Positions 1 through 6,406 of a stretch of DNA of 7,727 nt are shown here, in pieces. The first letter of the stretch is position 1; each line of letters begins with the position of its first letter. The notes under the pieces are model-generated. The model made no database searches. It saw only the letters and a program-made list of their open reading frames with translations, and had not been told where the DNA came from. The translations under genes and the position numbers were made by a program. Source of the DNA: Pseudomonadota bacterium (lineage in GTDB: Bacteria; Pseudomonadota; Gammaproteobacteria; Burkholderiales; Burkholderiaceae); assembly GCA_029777935.1 (NCBI GenBank), contig JAKORH010000226.1, forward strand, positions 1 through 7,727. The letters run 5' to 3'.

Positions 1-662
1 CACAGGTCCTCGATCGAGCCGCCGCCGCGCACCAGCAGCACCACGTCGACTTCGCCGCGCCGGGACACCTGCCGCAGCATCTGCGCGATCCGGGCGGCCG
101 CGCCCTCGCCCTGCACGGGCACCGGGTACACGATTCGGTGCACGTACGGCGCGCGGCGCGCGAGCGTGCTCAGCACGTCGCGCAGCGCGGCCGCCTGCAG
201 CGAGGTCACGATGCCGACCGCGCGCGGCAGCCGGGGCAACGGACGCTTCAGCCGCGCGTCGAATACGCCCTCGGCCTCCAGGCGCGCCTTCAAGCGCAGG
301 AATTCCTCGTAGAGCCGGCCGAGCCCGGCGCGCTGCATCGACTCGATCGTCAACTGATATTCGCCGCGCGGCTCGTACAGGCTCACCTGCGCCAGCACTT
401 CGACCTGGTCGCCTTCGCGCGGCGCGAAATCGACCAGCGCGCTGCGTCCGCGAAACATCGCGCAGCGCACCTGCGCGCCGGGGTCCTTCAGCGTGAAGTA
501 CCAGTGGCCGCTGGCGGCACGGGTGAAGTTGGCAATCTCGCCGCGGACCCGCACCAGCGGGAAACTGCGCGAAAGCAATCCAGCAACGGCGCGGTTCAGC
601 GCAGAAACCGTCAGCGCGTCCCGCGCCGATATTGGGTTTGCATCCGCGAATTCAGGCGTCAT
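1..662 (-). CDS. xseA: Exodeoxyribonuclease VII large subunit (partial, N-terminal 220 residues)
   Basis: Large subunit of exonuclease VII, a cytoplasmic nuclease that, with several copies of the small subunit XseB, degrades single-stranded DNA from both ends to short oligonucleotides. Read on the reverse strand, the frame is open from the ATG at 662-660 to the window edge: 220 residues of a family usually about 450 long. Residues about 18-112 are the N-terminal OB-fold ([29 protein letters not shown]). The catalytic domain then begins, with GIVTS at 150-154, LRDVL at 160-164 and [10 protein letters not shown] at 211-220. By alignment from memory, D162 and R212 match E. coli active-site D155 and R205; the remaining catalytic His/Asp pair lies beyond the window. 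The ATG is chosen because the family N-terminus fits it; a weak GGAAA lies 5 bases upstream. The frame stays open upstream to a stop near 752, so an earlier GTG cannot be excluded. It is divergent from exbB. Confidence 0.96.
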   Translation of the reverse strand, partial: MTPEFADANPISARDALTVSALNRAVAGLLSRSFPLVRVRGEIANFTRAASGHWYFTLKDPGAQVRCAMFRGRSALVDFAPREGDQVEVLAQVSLYEPRGEYQLTIESMQRAGLGRLYEEFLRLKARLEAEGVFDARLKRPLPRLPRAVGIVTSLQAAALRDVLSTLARRAPYVHRIVYPVPVQGEGAAARIAQMLRQVSRRGEVDVVLLVRGGGSIEDL

Positions 663-761
663 GCGGGTTTCCGGCCCAAAGCTTTCCACACGTACGCGCC
701 GCGCCTCGTCCGAATGGATCGCGGCTGCCACCGTGCCAGAACGCACAAGTTAAGCCCATGA

Positions 762-788
762 TTCATAAACGTTTTCTACGGTGCTCAA
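762..788 (-). promoter_or_regulatory. Possible xseA promoter
   Basis: On the reverse strand TTGAGC (788-783) is followed after 15 bases by TATGAA (767-762). Each hexamer matches the sigma-70 consensus at four of six positions, and they sit in the most A+T-rich part of the intergenic region, about 100 bases before the xseA ATG. The spacer is short, so this is a weak candidate chosen partly by position. Confidence 0.25.
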
Positions 789-847
789 ATAGGCGGCAGG
801 CAAGCGCCGCCGCGTGCCGACGCGGGTTTTCGGGCCGTCGCAGCCGG

Positions 848-882
848 TTGTTCACAAACTTATCCACAGGAATTGTGGAAAC
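848..882. promoter_or_regulatory. Cluster of three DnaA-box-like sites
   Basis: TTATCCACA at 860-868 is an exact match to the strong DnaA box. TTGTTCACA at 848-856 precedes it in the same orientation, with two mismatches to that sequence. On the opposite strand GTTTCCACA (882-874) matches TTWTNCACA except at its first base. The last two form an inverted pair, TCCACA-GGAAT-TGTGGA (863-879). Three such sites within 35 bases is unlikely by chance at this base composition. The cluster lies about 90 bases upstream of the exbB start, so DnaA could regulate exbB or xseA transcription, or bind here for titration. DnaA binding is inferred from motif match only. Confidence 0.5.
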
Positions 883-925
883 CTCGTTAGTCCGGACGCG
901 TCGGTCGCATCGCATGTGCACCGAC

Positions 926-931
926 TACACT
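926..931 (+). promoter_or_regulatory. Possible -10 element for exbB
   Basis: TACACT matches the -10 consensus at four of six positions and lies 37 bases before the exbB start codon. No convincing -35 is found at 16-18 bases upstream (the best is GTCGCA at 904-909), so this is a low-confidence candidate that might need an activator. Confidence 0.22.
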
Positions 932-956
932 GCGCGTCCTGATTGACAAGCCAAGT

Positions 957-961
957 AGAGG
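957..961 (+). promoter_or_regulatory. Ribosome-binding site of exbB (supports a TTG start)
   Basis: AGAGG lies 7 bases before the TTG at 969. This is ordinary Shine-Dalgarno spacing and supports the non-ATG start. No ATG or GTG nearby in this frame would give the expected N-terminus. Confidence 0.7.
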
Positions 962-968
962 CAACGAC

Positions 969-1586
969 TTGTTCGCGATCGTACAGGCCATCGGTTGGCC
1001 CATCTGGCCGCTGCTCGCGGCCTCCGTTGTCGCCCTGACATTGATCATCGAACGCAGCATCGCGCTTCGGCGCGGCAAGGTGATCCCGGCTTCGCTGCTG
1101 CAGGACGTACTGAATCTCGTCGAGCGCAAGCAGATCAGTTCCGAAGTGATCCTGAAGCTGGAGCGCAACTCGCCGCTCGGACGCGTGCTGGCGACTGCGC
1201 TGCGCAACGTGCGCGCGCCGCGGGCGATCGCGGGGGCCGCGGTCGCGAACTCCGGCGGCCACATCGCACACGACTTGTCGCGCTATCTGTCGCTGCTCGG
1301 ATCGATCGGCTCGGTCGCGCCGCTGCTGGGCCTGCTCGGCACGGTGATCGGGATGATCGACATCTTCGCCTCGCAGCAGGCCGGCTCGAATCCGCAGCAA
1401 CTGGCACACGGCATCTCGATCGCGCTGTACTGCACGGCATTCGGCATCATCGTGGCCGTGCCCTCGGTGCTGTTCTACCGCCACTTCCGCTCCCGCATCG
1501 AGGACTTCGTGGTCGAGATGGAGGACCAGTCGCAGCGGCTGCTCGAAGTCCTGTTCGCCGACCGCTACGACCCGACCCCGCGATGA
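969..1586 (+). CDS. exbB: ExbB/TolQ/MotA-family proton-channel protein
   Basis: Inner-membrane subunit of an ExbBD-type motor that uses the proton gradient to energise TonB-dependent uptake or, in TolQR form, envelope maintenance. The 205 residues show the family pattern: TM1 at about 10-28, a long cytoplasmic loop with ERNSPLGRVL (65-74), TM2 at about 108-133 with the glycine-rich APLLGLLGTVIGMI, and TM3 at about 148-170. T125 and T156 match E. coli ExbB pore threonines T148 and T181 by eye. At the E. coli E176 position this protein has I151, so the conserved TM3 glutamate is absent. Translation starts at TTG, supported by AGAGG and by a typical N-terminus (FAIVQAIGWPIWPL). It overlaps exbD by ATGA, implying translational coupling. 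No tonB, tolA or receptor gene is nearby, so ExbB versus TolQ use cannot be settled; the gene order favours ExbB. Confidence 0.93.
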   Translation: MFAIVQAIGWPIWPLLAASVVALTLIIERSIALRRGKVIPASLLQDVLNLVERKQISSEVILKLERNSPLGRVLATALRNVRAPRAIAGAAVANSGGHIAHDLSRYLSLLGSIGSVAPLLGLLGTVIGMIDIFASQQAGSNPQQLAHGISIALYCTAFGIIVAVPSVLFYRHFRSRIEDFVVEMEDQSQRLLEVLFADRYDPTPR

Positions 1587-2005
1587 AATTCCGCCGCGAC
1601 CGCGACGAGGAACCGGAGCTGAACCTGATTCCTCTGATCGACGTGATGCTGATCGTGCTGATCTTCCTCGCGGTTACCACCACGTACTCGCGCTTCGCGG
1701 AGCTGAAGATCGAGTTGCCGCGCGCCGAGGCCAAGCCCACGCAGAACAAGCCGAACGAGGTCGTGGTCGGCGTCACGGCCGACGGCCGCTATGCGATCGA
1801 CAAGCGCGTGCTCGCGAAGTCCGACGTCGATGCGCTGACCGAGGCGCTGCGCGCCGCGGCGCAGGGACGCACCGACATGGTGGTCGTCATCCACGCCGAC
1901 GCACAGACGCCGCACCAGGCGGTGATCAACGTGATGGAGGCCGCCCGCATCGCGCAGCTTTCGCGCATCAGCTTCGTCACCGAGCGGTCGGCCACCGCGA
2001 AGTGA
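1583..2005 (+). CDS. exbD: ExbD/TolR-family biopolymer transport protein
   Basis: Partner of ExbB: a small protein with one membrane helix that lies inside the ExbB pentamer and carries the proton-binding aspartate. The 140 residues contain a short charged cytoplasmic N-terminus (MKFRRDRDEEPELN), one TM helix at about 15-34 (LIPLIDVMLIVLIFLA), and a periplasmic domain from about 40 with GRYAID, VVVIHAD and HQAVINVMEAAR. D20, in PLIDVML, corresponds to the essential D25 of E. coli ExbD. The length is normal for the family. The ATG shares four bases with the exbB stop. After the TGA the same frame remains open for another 41 codons; this is not rare at this GC content and is noted under the spacer. 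Confidence 0.95.
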   Translation: MKFRRDRDEEPELNLIPLIDVMLIVLIFLAVTTTYSRFAELKIELPRAEAKPTQNKPNEVVVGVTADGRYAIDKRVLAKSDVDALTEALRAAAQGRTDMVVVIHADAQTPHQAVINVMEAARIAQLSRISFVTERSATAK

Positions 2006-2132
2006 GAAGCCGTGAAGATTTCGTCGCGAGCGGCCCGAGGTCGCGCCGAGCAGCGGACCTGTACAGAGTCGTACAGCGAGCAGCGCAGGTGCGAGATCGG
2101 GACGCGCAGTAGAAAGATTCACGGATTCTGAG
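2006..2132. other. exbD-lpxK spacer with repeats and a 39-codon open frame
   Basis: This is a 127-base gap in an otherwise tight gene cluster. It contains the palindrome and direct repeats described at 2047-2085. A reading frame begins at GTG 2012, in frame with exbD after its stop, and ends at TGA 2129-2131, two bases before the lpxK start. Its 39 residues are rich in Arg, Glu and Ser (for example SSRAARGRAEQR) and I do not recognise them. No Shine-Dalgarno precedes the GTG, so I do not call it a gene. The whole block looks unlike a simple linker and could be a dispersed repeat or an untranslated regulatory segment. Confidence 0.5.
2047..2085. repeat. Palindrome flanked by direct repeats
   Basis: CTGTAC (2059-2064) and GTACAG (2071-2076) form a perfect 6-bp inverted repeat around the spacer AGAGTC. 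The 9-mer CGAGCAGCG occurs as a direct repeat at 2047-2055 and 2077-2085, flanking the palindrome. This could be an operator, a small hairpin in the exbD-lpxK transcript, or part of a dispersed element. The arm spacing does not fit a LexA box. Confidence 0.6.
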
Positions 2133-3230
2133 TTGAACCGGACCGAGTTCGCCGCGCGGCTGGAGCGCACGCTGCACCACGTGTGGCGCAGGCGCGGTCC
2201 GGCGGCGTGGCTGCTGCTGCCGCTGGCGGCGCTGTACGGCATCGGACGTGCGCTGCACTTCGGCGCCTACCGGATCGGCGCGCTGCGGCCATGGCACGTC
2301 GGCGTGCCGGTGATCGTGGTGGGCAACCTGTACGTCGGAGGCACCGGCAAGACGACGCTCGCGCTAGCGCTGACGCGTGCACTGCTAGCGCGCGGCTACC
2401 GGCCCGGCGTCGTCGCGCGCGGCTACGGCGCCGACGGCCGCGACGTACGCGTCGTCGAAGTCAATGCGCGCCCCGACGAGGTCGGCGACGAGCCGCTGCT
2501 GCTCGCGCAGGCGCTCGCCGGCCACGGTGTGCCGGTCGCAGCAGGCCGCGACCGGGTGGCAGCCTGTCGCATCCTGCGCAGCGTGCATCCGCGCTGCGAC
2601 GTGATCGTCGCCGACGACGGACTGCAGCACCACCGGCTCGCGCGCGAATTCGAGATCGCGCTGCTGGACGAGCGCGGCGTCGGCAACGGCTGGCTGCTGC
2701 CGGCCGGTCCGCTGCGCGATCCGCCGGCGCGCCTGAAGACCGTGTCGGCCGTCGTGTGCCACGGCATCGTGCCGCCGGTACGCGTGCATTCGCCGCGCTT
2801 CGAGATGACGAGCCGGCTTGGCGACGTGCGCTCGCTCGCGGATCCGACGCGCGCGATCTCGCTCGCCGGCCTGGTCGACGAACAACGACACGACGGCCTG
2901 CACATCCTCGCCGCGGCCGGCATCGGCGCGCCGGAGCGCTTCTTCGCCATGCTGCGAGCGGCGGGGCTCGAGATCGAGGAACTGCCGCTGCCCGATCACT
3001 ACGACTACGCGCTCAACCCCTTCCTGGGTCGGCGGTTCGATCTGGCACTGATCACTGCGAAGGACGCCGTAAAATGCCGCGCGGTCTCGGCGATCGCCAC
3101 CGACGGGCGCATGTGCGTGGTCGAACTGCAAGCCTCCGTCGATGCCGGACTGATCGACCTGATCGAAATGCGGCTGGACTCGCCGGCGGCAACACCTCGT
3201 GAATCGGCACATGGATCCTCGGCTGCTTGA
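2133..3230 (+). CDS. lpxK: Tetraacyldisaccharide 4'-kinase (lipid A 4'-kinase)
   Basis: LpxK transfers the ATP gamma-phosphate to the 4' position of the tetraacyldisaccharide 1-phosphate precursor, giving lipid IVA, at the cytoplasmic face of the inner membrane. The 365 residues show a hydrophobic N-terminal helix at about 25-41 ([13 protein letters not shown]), the P-loop VGGTGKTT at 68-75 preceded by VIVVGN, VVARGYG at 93-99, the [11 protein letters not shown] motif at 161-171, [12 protein letters not shown] at 184-195, [10 protein letters not shown] at 262-271 and ITAKDAVKC at 307-315. All are typical of the family, and the length is in the upper part of its range. The start is TTG at 2133; no good Shine-Dalgarno is visible, but the N-terminus aligns with the family and the next start candidate (GTG, residue 17) would remove part of the conserved region. 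The 3' end overlaps the next gene by 20 bases. Confidence 0.95.
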   Translation: MNRTEFAARLERTLHHVWRRRGPAAWLLLPLAALYGIGRALHFGAYRIGALRPWHVGVPVIVVGNLYVGGTGKTTLALALTRALLARGYRPGVVARGYGADGRDVRVVEVNARPDEVGDEPLLLAQALAGHGVPVAAGRDRVAACRILRSVHPRCDVIVADDGLQHHRLAREFEIALLDERGVGNGWLLPAGPLRDPPARLKTVSAVVCHGIVPPVRVHSPRFEMTSRLGDVRSLADPTRAISLAGLVDEQRHDGLHILAAAGIGAPERFFAMLRAAGLEIEELPLPDHYDYALNPFLGRRFDLALITAKDAVKCRAVSAIATDGRMCVVELQASVDAGLIDLIEMRLDSPAATPRESAHGSSAA

Positions 3231-3405
3231 CATCCTCGTCTGCCCCGTCACCAAGGGCCCGCTCGAATACGATCGCGAGCACCAGGAACTGATCTCGCGC
3301 AGCGCCGGCCTGGCGTATCCGATCCGTGACGGCATCCCCGTCATGCTCGAGAGCGAAGCGCGGCGGCTCGACGAGCCTCCACCCGTTCCTCCGCCGGCCG
3401 ACTGA
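3211..3405 (+). CDS. Trm112-like / UPF0434 (YcaR-type) small protein
   Basis: A 64-residue cytoplasmic protein of the Trm112/UPF0434 family, almost always found between lpxK and kdsB in proteobacteria. Family members include the eukaryotic methyltransferase activator Trm112; the bacterial role is not established. Visible marks are the N-terminal [20 protein letters not shown], the core [20 protein letters not shown] at about 27-46, and a proline-rich tail ([10 protein letters not shown]). The first half of the zinc-knuckle CxxC is reduced: C11 is present but the second cysteine is Thr (CPVT), a variant I believe is common in this branch. The ATG at 3211 is chosen over the GTG at 3199 because relatives start MDxRLL. 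It overlaps the lpxK end by 20 bases and ends 16 bases before kdsB, so it is almost certainly co-translated with both. Confidence 0.88.
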   Translation: MDPRLLDILVCPVTKGPLEYDREHQELISRSAGLAYPIRDGIPVMLESEARRLDEPPPVPPPAD

Positions 3406-3421
3406 CCGGCGCGACTCCGTG

Positions 3422-4222
3422 ATGGCCGGCTTCGTCGTCATCATTCCGGCGCGGCTCGCTTCGACGCGCCTGCCGCGCAAGCCGCTTGCCGACGTCGCCG
3501 GGCTGCCGCTGGTGGTGCGCGTGGCACGACGCGCCGCGGCCAGCGGCGCTGCGCGCGTGATCGTCGCGGCGGACAGCGAGGAAATCGAGCAGGCCTGCAC
3601 CGCGCACGGCGTGCAGGCCCTGTTGACCTCGCCGGCACACGCCACGGGAACCGATCGGCTCGCCGAAGCGGCGCGCCGACTCGCGCTGCCCGACGATGCG
3701 ATCGTCGTCAACGTGCAGGGCGACGAACCGCTGATCCCGCCGAAGGTGATCGACGACGTGGCCGCACTGCTCGACGGGCGGCCGGACTGCAGGATCGCGA
3801 CCGCAGCACACCCGCTCACCGATGCCGCCGAGTTCTTCAGCCCGAACGTGGTCAAGGTCGTCACCGACGCGCGCGGACGCGCGCTGCTGTTCTCGCGCGC
3901 GCCGATTCCGTGGTCGCGCGACGCATTCGCGCGGGCGCGCGACCAACTGCCCGGCGGCCTGCCCGCGCTGCGCCACGTCGGCCTGTACGCGTATCGCGCG
4001 GGTTTCCTGCGCGCCTACCCGCAACTTCCGCCGGCGCCGCTCGAGATGCACGAGAGCCTCGAGCAGCTTCGGGCGCTGTGGCATGGCCACGCGATCGCGG
4101 TGCTGCGCCTCGACACCGCACTGCCGCCCGGCGTCGACACGCCCGAAGATCTCGAACACGTGCGTGCGCTGATCGCGGCCAACGCCGAGAACCTGCCCCG
4201 GCATCCCCGACGGAGATGCTGA
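3422..4222 (+). CDS. kdsB: 3-deoxy-manno-octulosonate cytidylyltransferase (CMP-Kdo synthetase)
   Basis: KdsB activates the sugar Kdo with CTP, giving CMP-Kdo and pyrophosphate, before Kdo is attached to lipid IVA in the cytoplasm. The 266 residues carry the nucleotidyltransferase signature [15 protein letters not shown] at 8-22, ADSEEIEQA at 50-58, GTDRLAEA at 76-83, the metal- and substrate-binding [11 protein letters not shown] at 96-106, FSRAPIPW at 157-164, [13 protein letters not shown] at 184-196, [11 protein letters not shown] at 207-217 and the C-terminal [12 protein letters not shown] at 237-248. A basic tail of about 15 residues follows the usual end. The ATG at 3422 gives the expected [11 protein letters not shown] start; a GTG immediately before it would add only one residue. 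There is no strong Shine-Dalgarno, consistent with coupling to the gene 16 bases upstream. Its PPi product is a substrate for enzymes encoded by pfp and hppA downstream. Confidence 0.97.
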   Translation: MAGFVVIIPARLASTRLPRKPLADVAGLPLVVRVARRAAASGAARVIVAADSEEIEQACTAHGVQALLTSPAHATGTDRLAEAARRLALPDDAIVVNVQGDEPLIPPKVIDDVAALLDGRPDCRIATAAHPLTDAAEFFSPNVVKVVTDARGRALLFSRAPIPWSRDAFARARDQLPGGLPALRHVGLYAYRAGFLRAYPQLPPAPLEMHESLEQLRALWHGHAIAVLRLDTALPPGVDTPEDLEHVRALIAANAENLPRHPRRRC

Positions 4223-4231
4223 AACAGGTTC

Positions 4232-4237
4232 TAGACT
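4232..4237 (+). promoter_or_regulatory. Possible -10 element for pfp
   Basis: TAGACT, in the context GGTTCTAGACTC, lies in the 53-base kdsB-pfp gap, 38 bases before the pfp start. It matches the -10 consensus at four of six positions. No clear -35 is visible 16-18 bases upstream, which is within the end of kdsB. A similar GGTTAGAAT element precedes adk. Confidence 0.28.
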
Positions 4238-4263
4238 CGCGCCTCGACCGACCGCATCGCGAC

Positions 4264-4267
4264 GGAG
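4264..4267 (+). promoter_or_regulatory. Ribosome-binding site of pfp
   Basis: GGAG lies 8 bases before the ATG at 4276. The reading frame is open far upstream through kdsB, so this site, with the family-typical N-terminus AQKNRNAFYAQSGG, fixes the start. Confidence 0.65.
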
Positions 4268-4275
4268 CAGCCTCG

Positions 4276-5544
4276 ATGGCCCAGAAGAATCGCAACGCCT
4301 TTTACGCGCAATCCGGCGGCGTGACCGCCGTCATCAACGCCTCCGCCGCCGGCGTGATCGAAACCGCGCGCCGCTACAAGAGCCGCATCGGCAAGGTCTA
4401 CGCTGGGCGCAACGGCATCATCGGCGCGCTGGCCGAAGACCTGATCGACACCAGCCGCGAATCGCCGGCCGCGATCCGGCGGCTCAAGCACACGCCGGCG
4501 GGCGCGTTCGGCTCGTGCCGGTACAAGCTGAAGGGTCTGGAAGAAAGCCGTGCGCAGTACGAGCGGCTGATCGAGGTGTTCCGCGCGCATGACATCGGCT
4601 ACTTCTTCTACAACGGCGGCGGCGATTCGGCCGACACGTGCCTGAAGGTGTCGCAGTTGTCGGAGAAGCTGGGCTATCCGCTGCAGGCAATCCACGTGCC
4701 GAAGACGGTCGACAACGACCTGCCGATCACCGACGTGTGCCCGGGGTTCGGCTCGGTCGCCAAGTACATCGCCGTATCCACCCGCGAGGCAAGCTTCGAC
4801 GTTGCCTCGATGGCCAAGACGTCGACCAAGGTGTTCGTGCTCGAAGTGATGGGCCGGCACGCGGGTTGGATCGCCGCCGCCGGCGGCATGGCGGCCGACA
4901 GGTCACACCCGATCCCGATCGTGATCCTGTTTCCGGAGATTCCGTTCGATCGCGACAAGTTCCTTGCTGCGGTCAAGGGCAAGGTCGAGCGCTTCGGCTA
5001 CTGCTCGGTGGTCGTCTCCGAGGGCGTCAAAGGTGCCGACGGCAAGTTCCTGTCGGACCAGGGGCTGCGCGACGCGTTCGGACATGCGCAGTTGGGGGGC
5101 GTCGCTCCGGTCGTCGCCAGCATGGTCAAGGACGGCCTGAACTACAAGTTCCACTGGGCCGTGGCCGACTACCTGCAGCGCGCCGCGCGCCACGTCGCGT
5201 CGAAGACGGATGTGGAGCAGGCGTACGCCGTCGGCAAGGCCGCGGTCGAGTTCGCGCTGAAGGGCGCGAACGCGGTGATGCCGGCGATCGTGCGCGCCTC
5301 GAGCCGGCCCTACCGCTGGAAGATCGCGATGGCGCCGCTGGCGGACGTCGCCAACCGCGAGAAGATGATGCCGCGGGAGTTCATCAGCGACGATGGCTTC
5401 GGCATCGCCGAACCGTGCCGCCGCTATCTCGCGCCGCTGATCGCCGGCGAGGCATATCCCCCGTACAGGGACGGGCTTCCCGATTACGTCGTGCTGAAGA
5501 ACGTCGCGGTGAGGAAGAAGCTCGCGACCGAGTTCAAGGTTTGA
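4276..5544 (+). CDS. pfp: Pyrophosphate-dependent 6-phosphofructokinase
   Basis: Cytoplasmic enzyme that reversibly phosphorylates fructose 6-phosphate with PPi rather than ATP, giving fructose 1,6-bisphosphate and Pi, so it can serve glycolysis and gluconeogenesis. The 422 residues contain AQSGGVTAVINAS at 11-23, YAGRNGIIG at 42-50, YNGGGDSADT at 112-121, VPKTVDNDLP at 141-150, GFGSVAKYIA at 157-166, EVMGRHAGW at 190-198 and SEGVKGADG at 248-256. Two residues point to PPi: D117 stands where ATP enzymes have Gly (E. coli G104), and K143 in PKTVDND stands where they have Gly (G124). D146 is the expected catalytic base. The length fits compact bacterial Pfp, not the approximately 320-residue ATP-PFK. 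The start is set by GGAG and the family N-terminus. It follows kdsB by 53 bases and may share its transcript or use its own promoter. Confidence 0.94.
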   Translation: MAQKNRNAFYAQSGGVTAVINASAAGVIETARRYKSRIGKVYAGRNGIIGALAEDLIDTSRESPAAIRRLKHTPAGAFGSCRYKLKGLEESRAQYERLIEVFRAHDIGYFFYNGGGDSADTCLKVSQLSEKLGYPLQAIHVPKTVDNDLPITDVCPGFGSVAKYIAVSTREASFDVASMAKTSTKVFVLEVMGRHAGWIAAAGGMAADRSHPIPIVILFPEIPFDRDKFLAAVKGKVERFGYCSVVVSEGVKGADGKFLSDQGLRDAFGHAQLGGVAPVVASMVKDGLNYKFHWAVADYLQRAARHVASKTDVEQAYAVGKAAVEFALKGANAVMPAIVRASSRPYRWKIAMAPLADVANREKMMPREFISDDGFGIAEPCRRYLAPLIAGEAYPPYRDGLPDYVVLKNVAVRKKLATEFKV

Positions 5545-5556
5545 CGATGCGCATGG

Positions 5557-5593
5557 TCCGGCCGCGGCCTCGGTGAGCGTGGCCGCGGCCGGA
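5557..5593 (+). terminator. Strong GC-rich hairpin downstream of pfp
   Basis: TCCGGCCGCGGCC (5557-5569) pairs perfectly with GGCCGCGGCCGGA (5581-5593), a 13-bp stem with an 11-base loop. It starts 12 bases after the pfp stop. The sequence after it (GCGGTTAGAATTCC) has no T-tract, so it is not a textbook intrinsic terminator. It may instead protect the pfp 3' end, attenuate readthrough, or terminate only partly. Confidence 0.5.
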
Positions 5594-5598
5594 GCGGT

Positions 5599-6372
<774 letters not shown>

Positions 6373-6406
6373 CGTTTCTTTCAGTTCATTCGATAAGGAG
6401 AACCCG

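Larger units (their letters stand above)
663..968. other. Divergent xseA/exbB intergenic region
   Basis: This 306-base region separates two divergent genes, so it should hold both promoters. Its A+T-rich part (about 745-790) lies upstream of xseA. A 6-bp hairpin, GGCGGC (792-797) with GCCGCC (806-811) and an 8-base loop, has no T-tract and does not look like a terminator. A cluster of DnaA-box-like motifs lies at 848-882, and one more near-match, CTTTCCACA, at 682-690. Short reading frames crossing the region have no recognisable protein features and no good ribosome-binding sites, so I call no gene here. Confidence 0.8.

Noticed and set aside
848..882. Replication origin
   Set aside because: Three DnaA-like boxes alone are not enough: there is no obvious A+T-rich unwinding region and no typical oriC neighbours such as dnaA, dnaN, rpmH or mnmG.
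138..946. Plus-strand open frames opposite xseA and in the divergent intergenic region
   Set aside because: They are out-of-frame shadows of the clear minus-strand xseA reading, or have no Shine-Dalgarno and no protein-like composition.
943..948. A perfect TTGACA that could be a -35 box
   Set aside because: It lies only 20 bases before the exbB start codon, leaving no room for a -10 and transcription start upstream of the ribosome-binding site.
995..1582. Upstream extension of the exbD frame through exbB
   Set aside because: The frame is open back to 995, but the residues before 1583 are an Arg/Ala-rich shadow of exbB; the ATG at 1583 gives the normal ExbD N-terminus and length.
2059..2076. 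Possible LexA (SOS) box at CTGTAC-N6-GTACAG
   Set aside because: The usual proteobacterial LexA box is CTGT-N8-ACAG; here the spacing is N10, and neither exbD nor lpxK is a known SOS gene.
2012..2131. A 39-codon GTG-start gene between exbD and lpxK
   Set aside because: There is no ribosome-binding site, no recognisable protein motif, and an open frame of this length is not improbable at this GC content; it is kept only as part of the spacer observation.
3910..4275. Upstream extension of the pfp frame into kdsB
   Set aside because: The extra residues are a shadow of kdsB; the Shine-Dalgarno at 4264-4267 and the family-typical N-terminus set the start at 4276.
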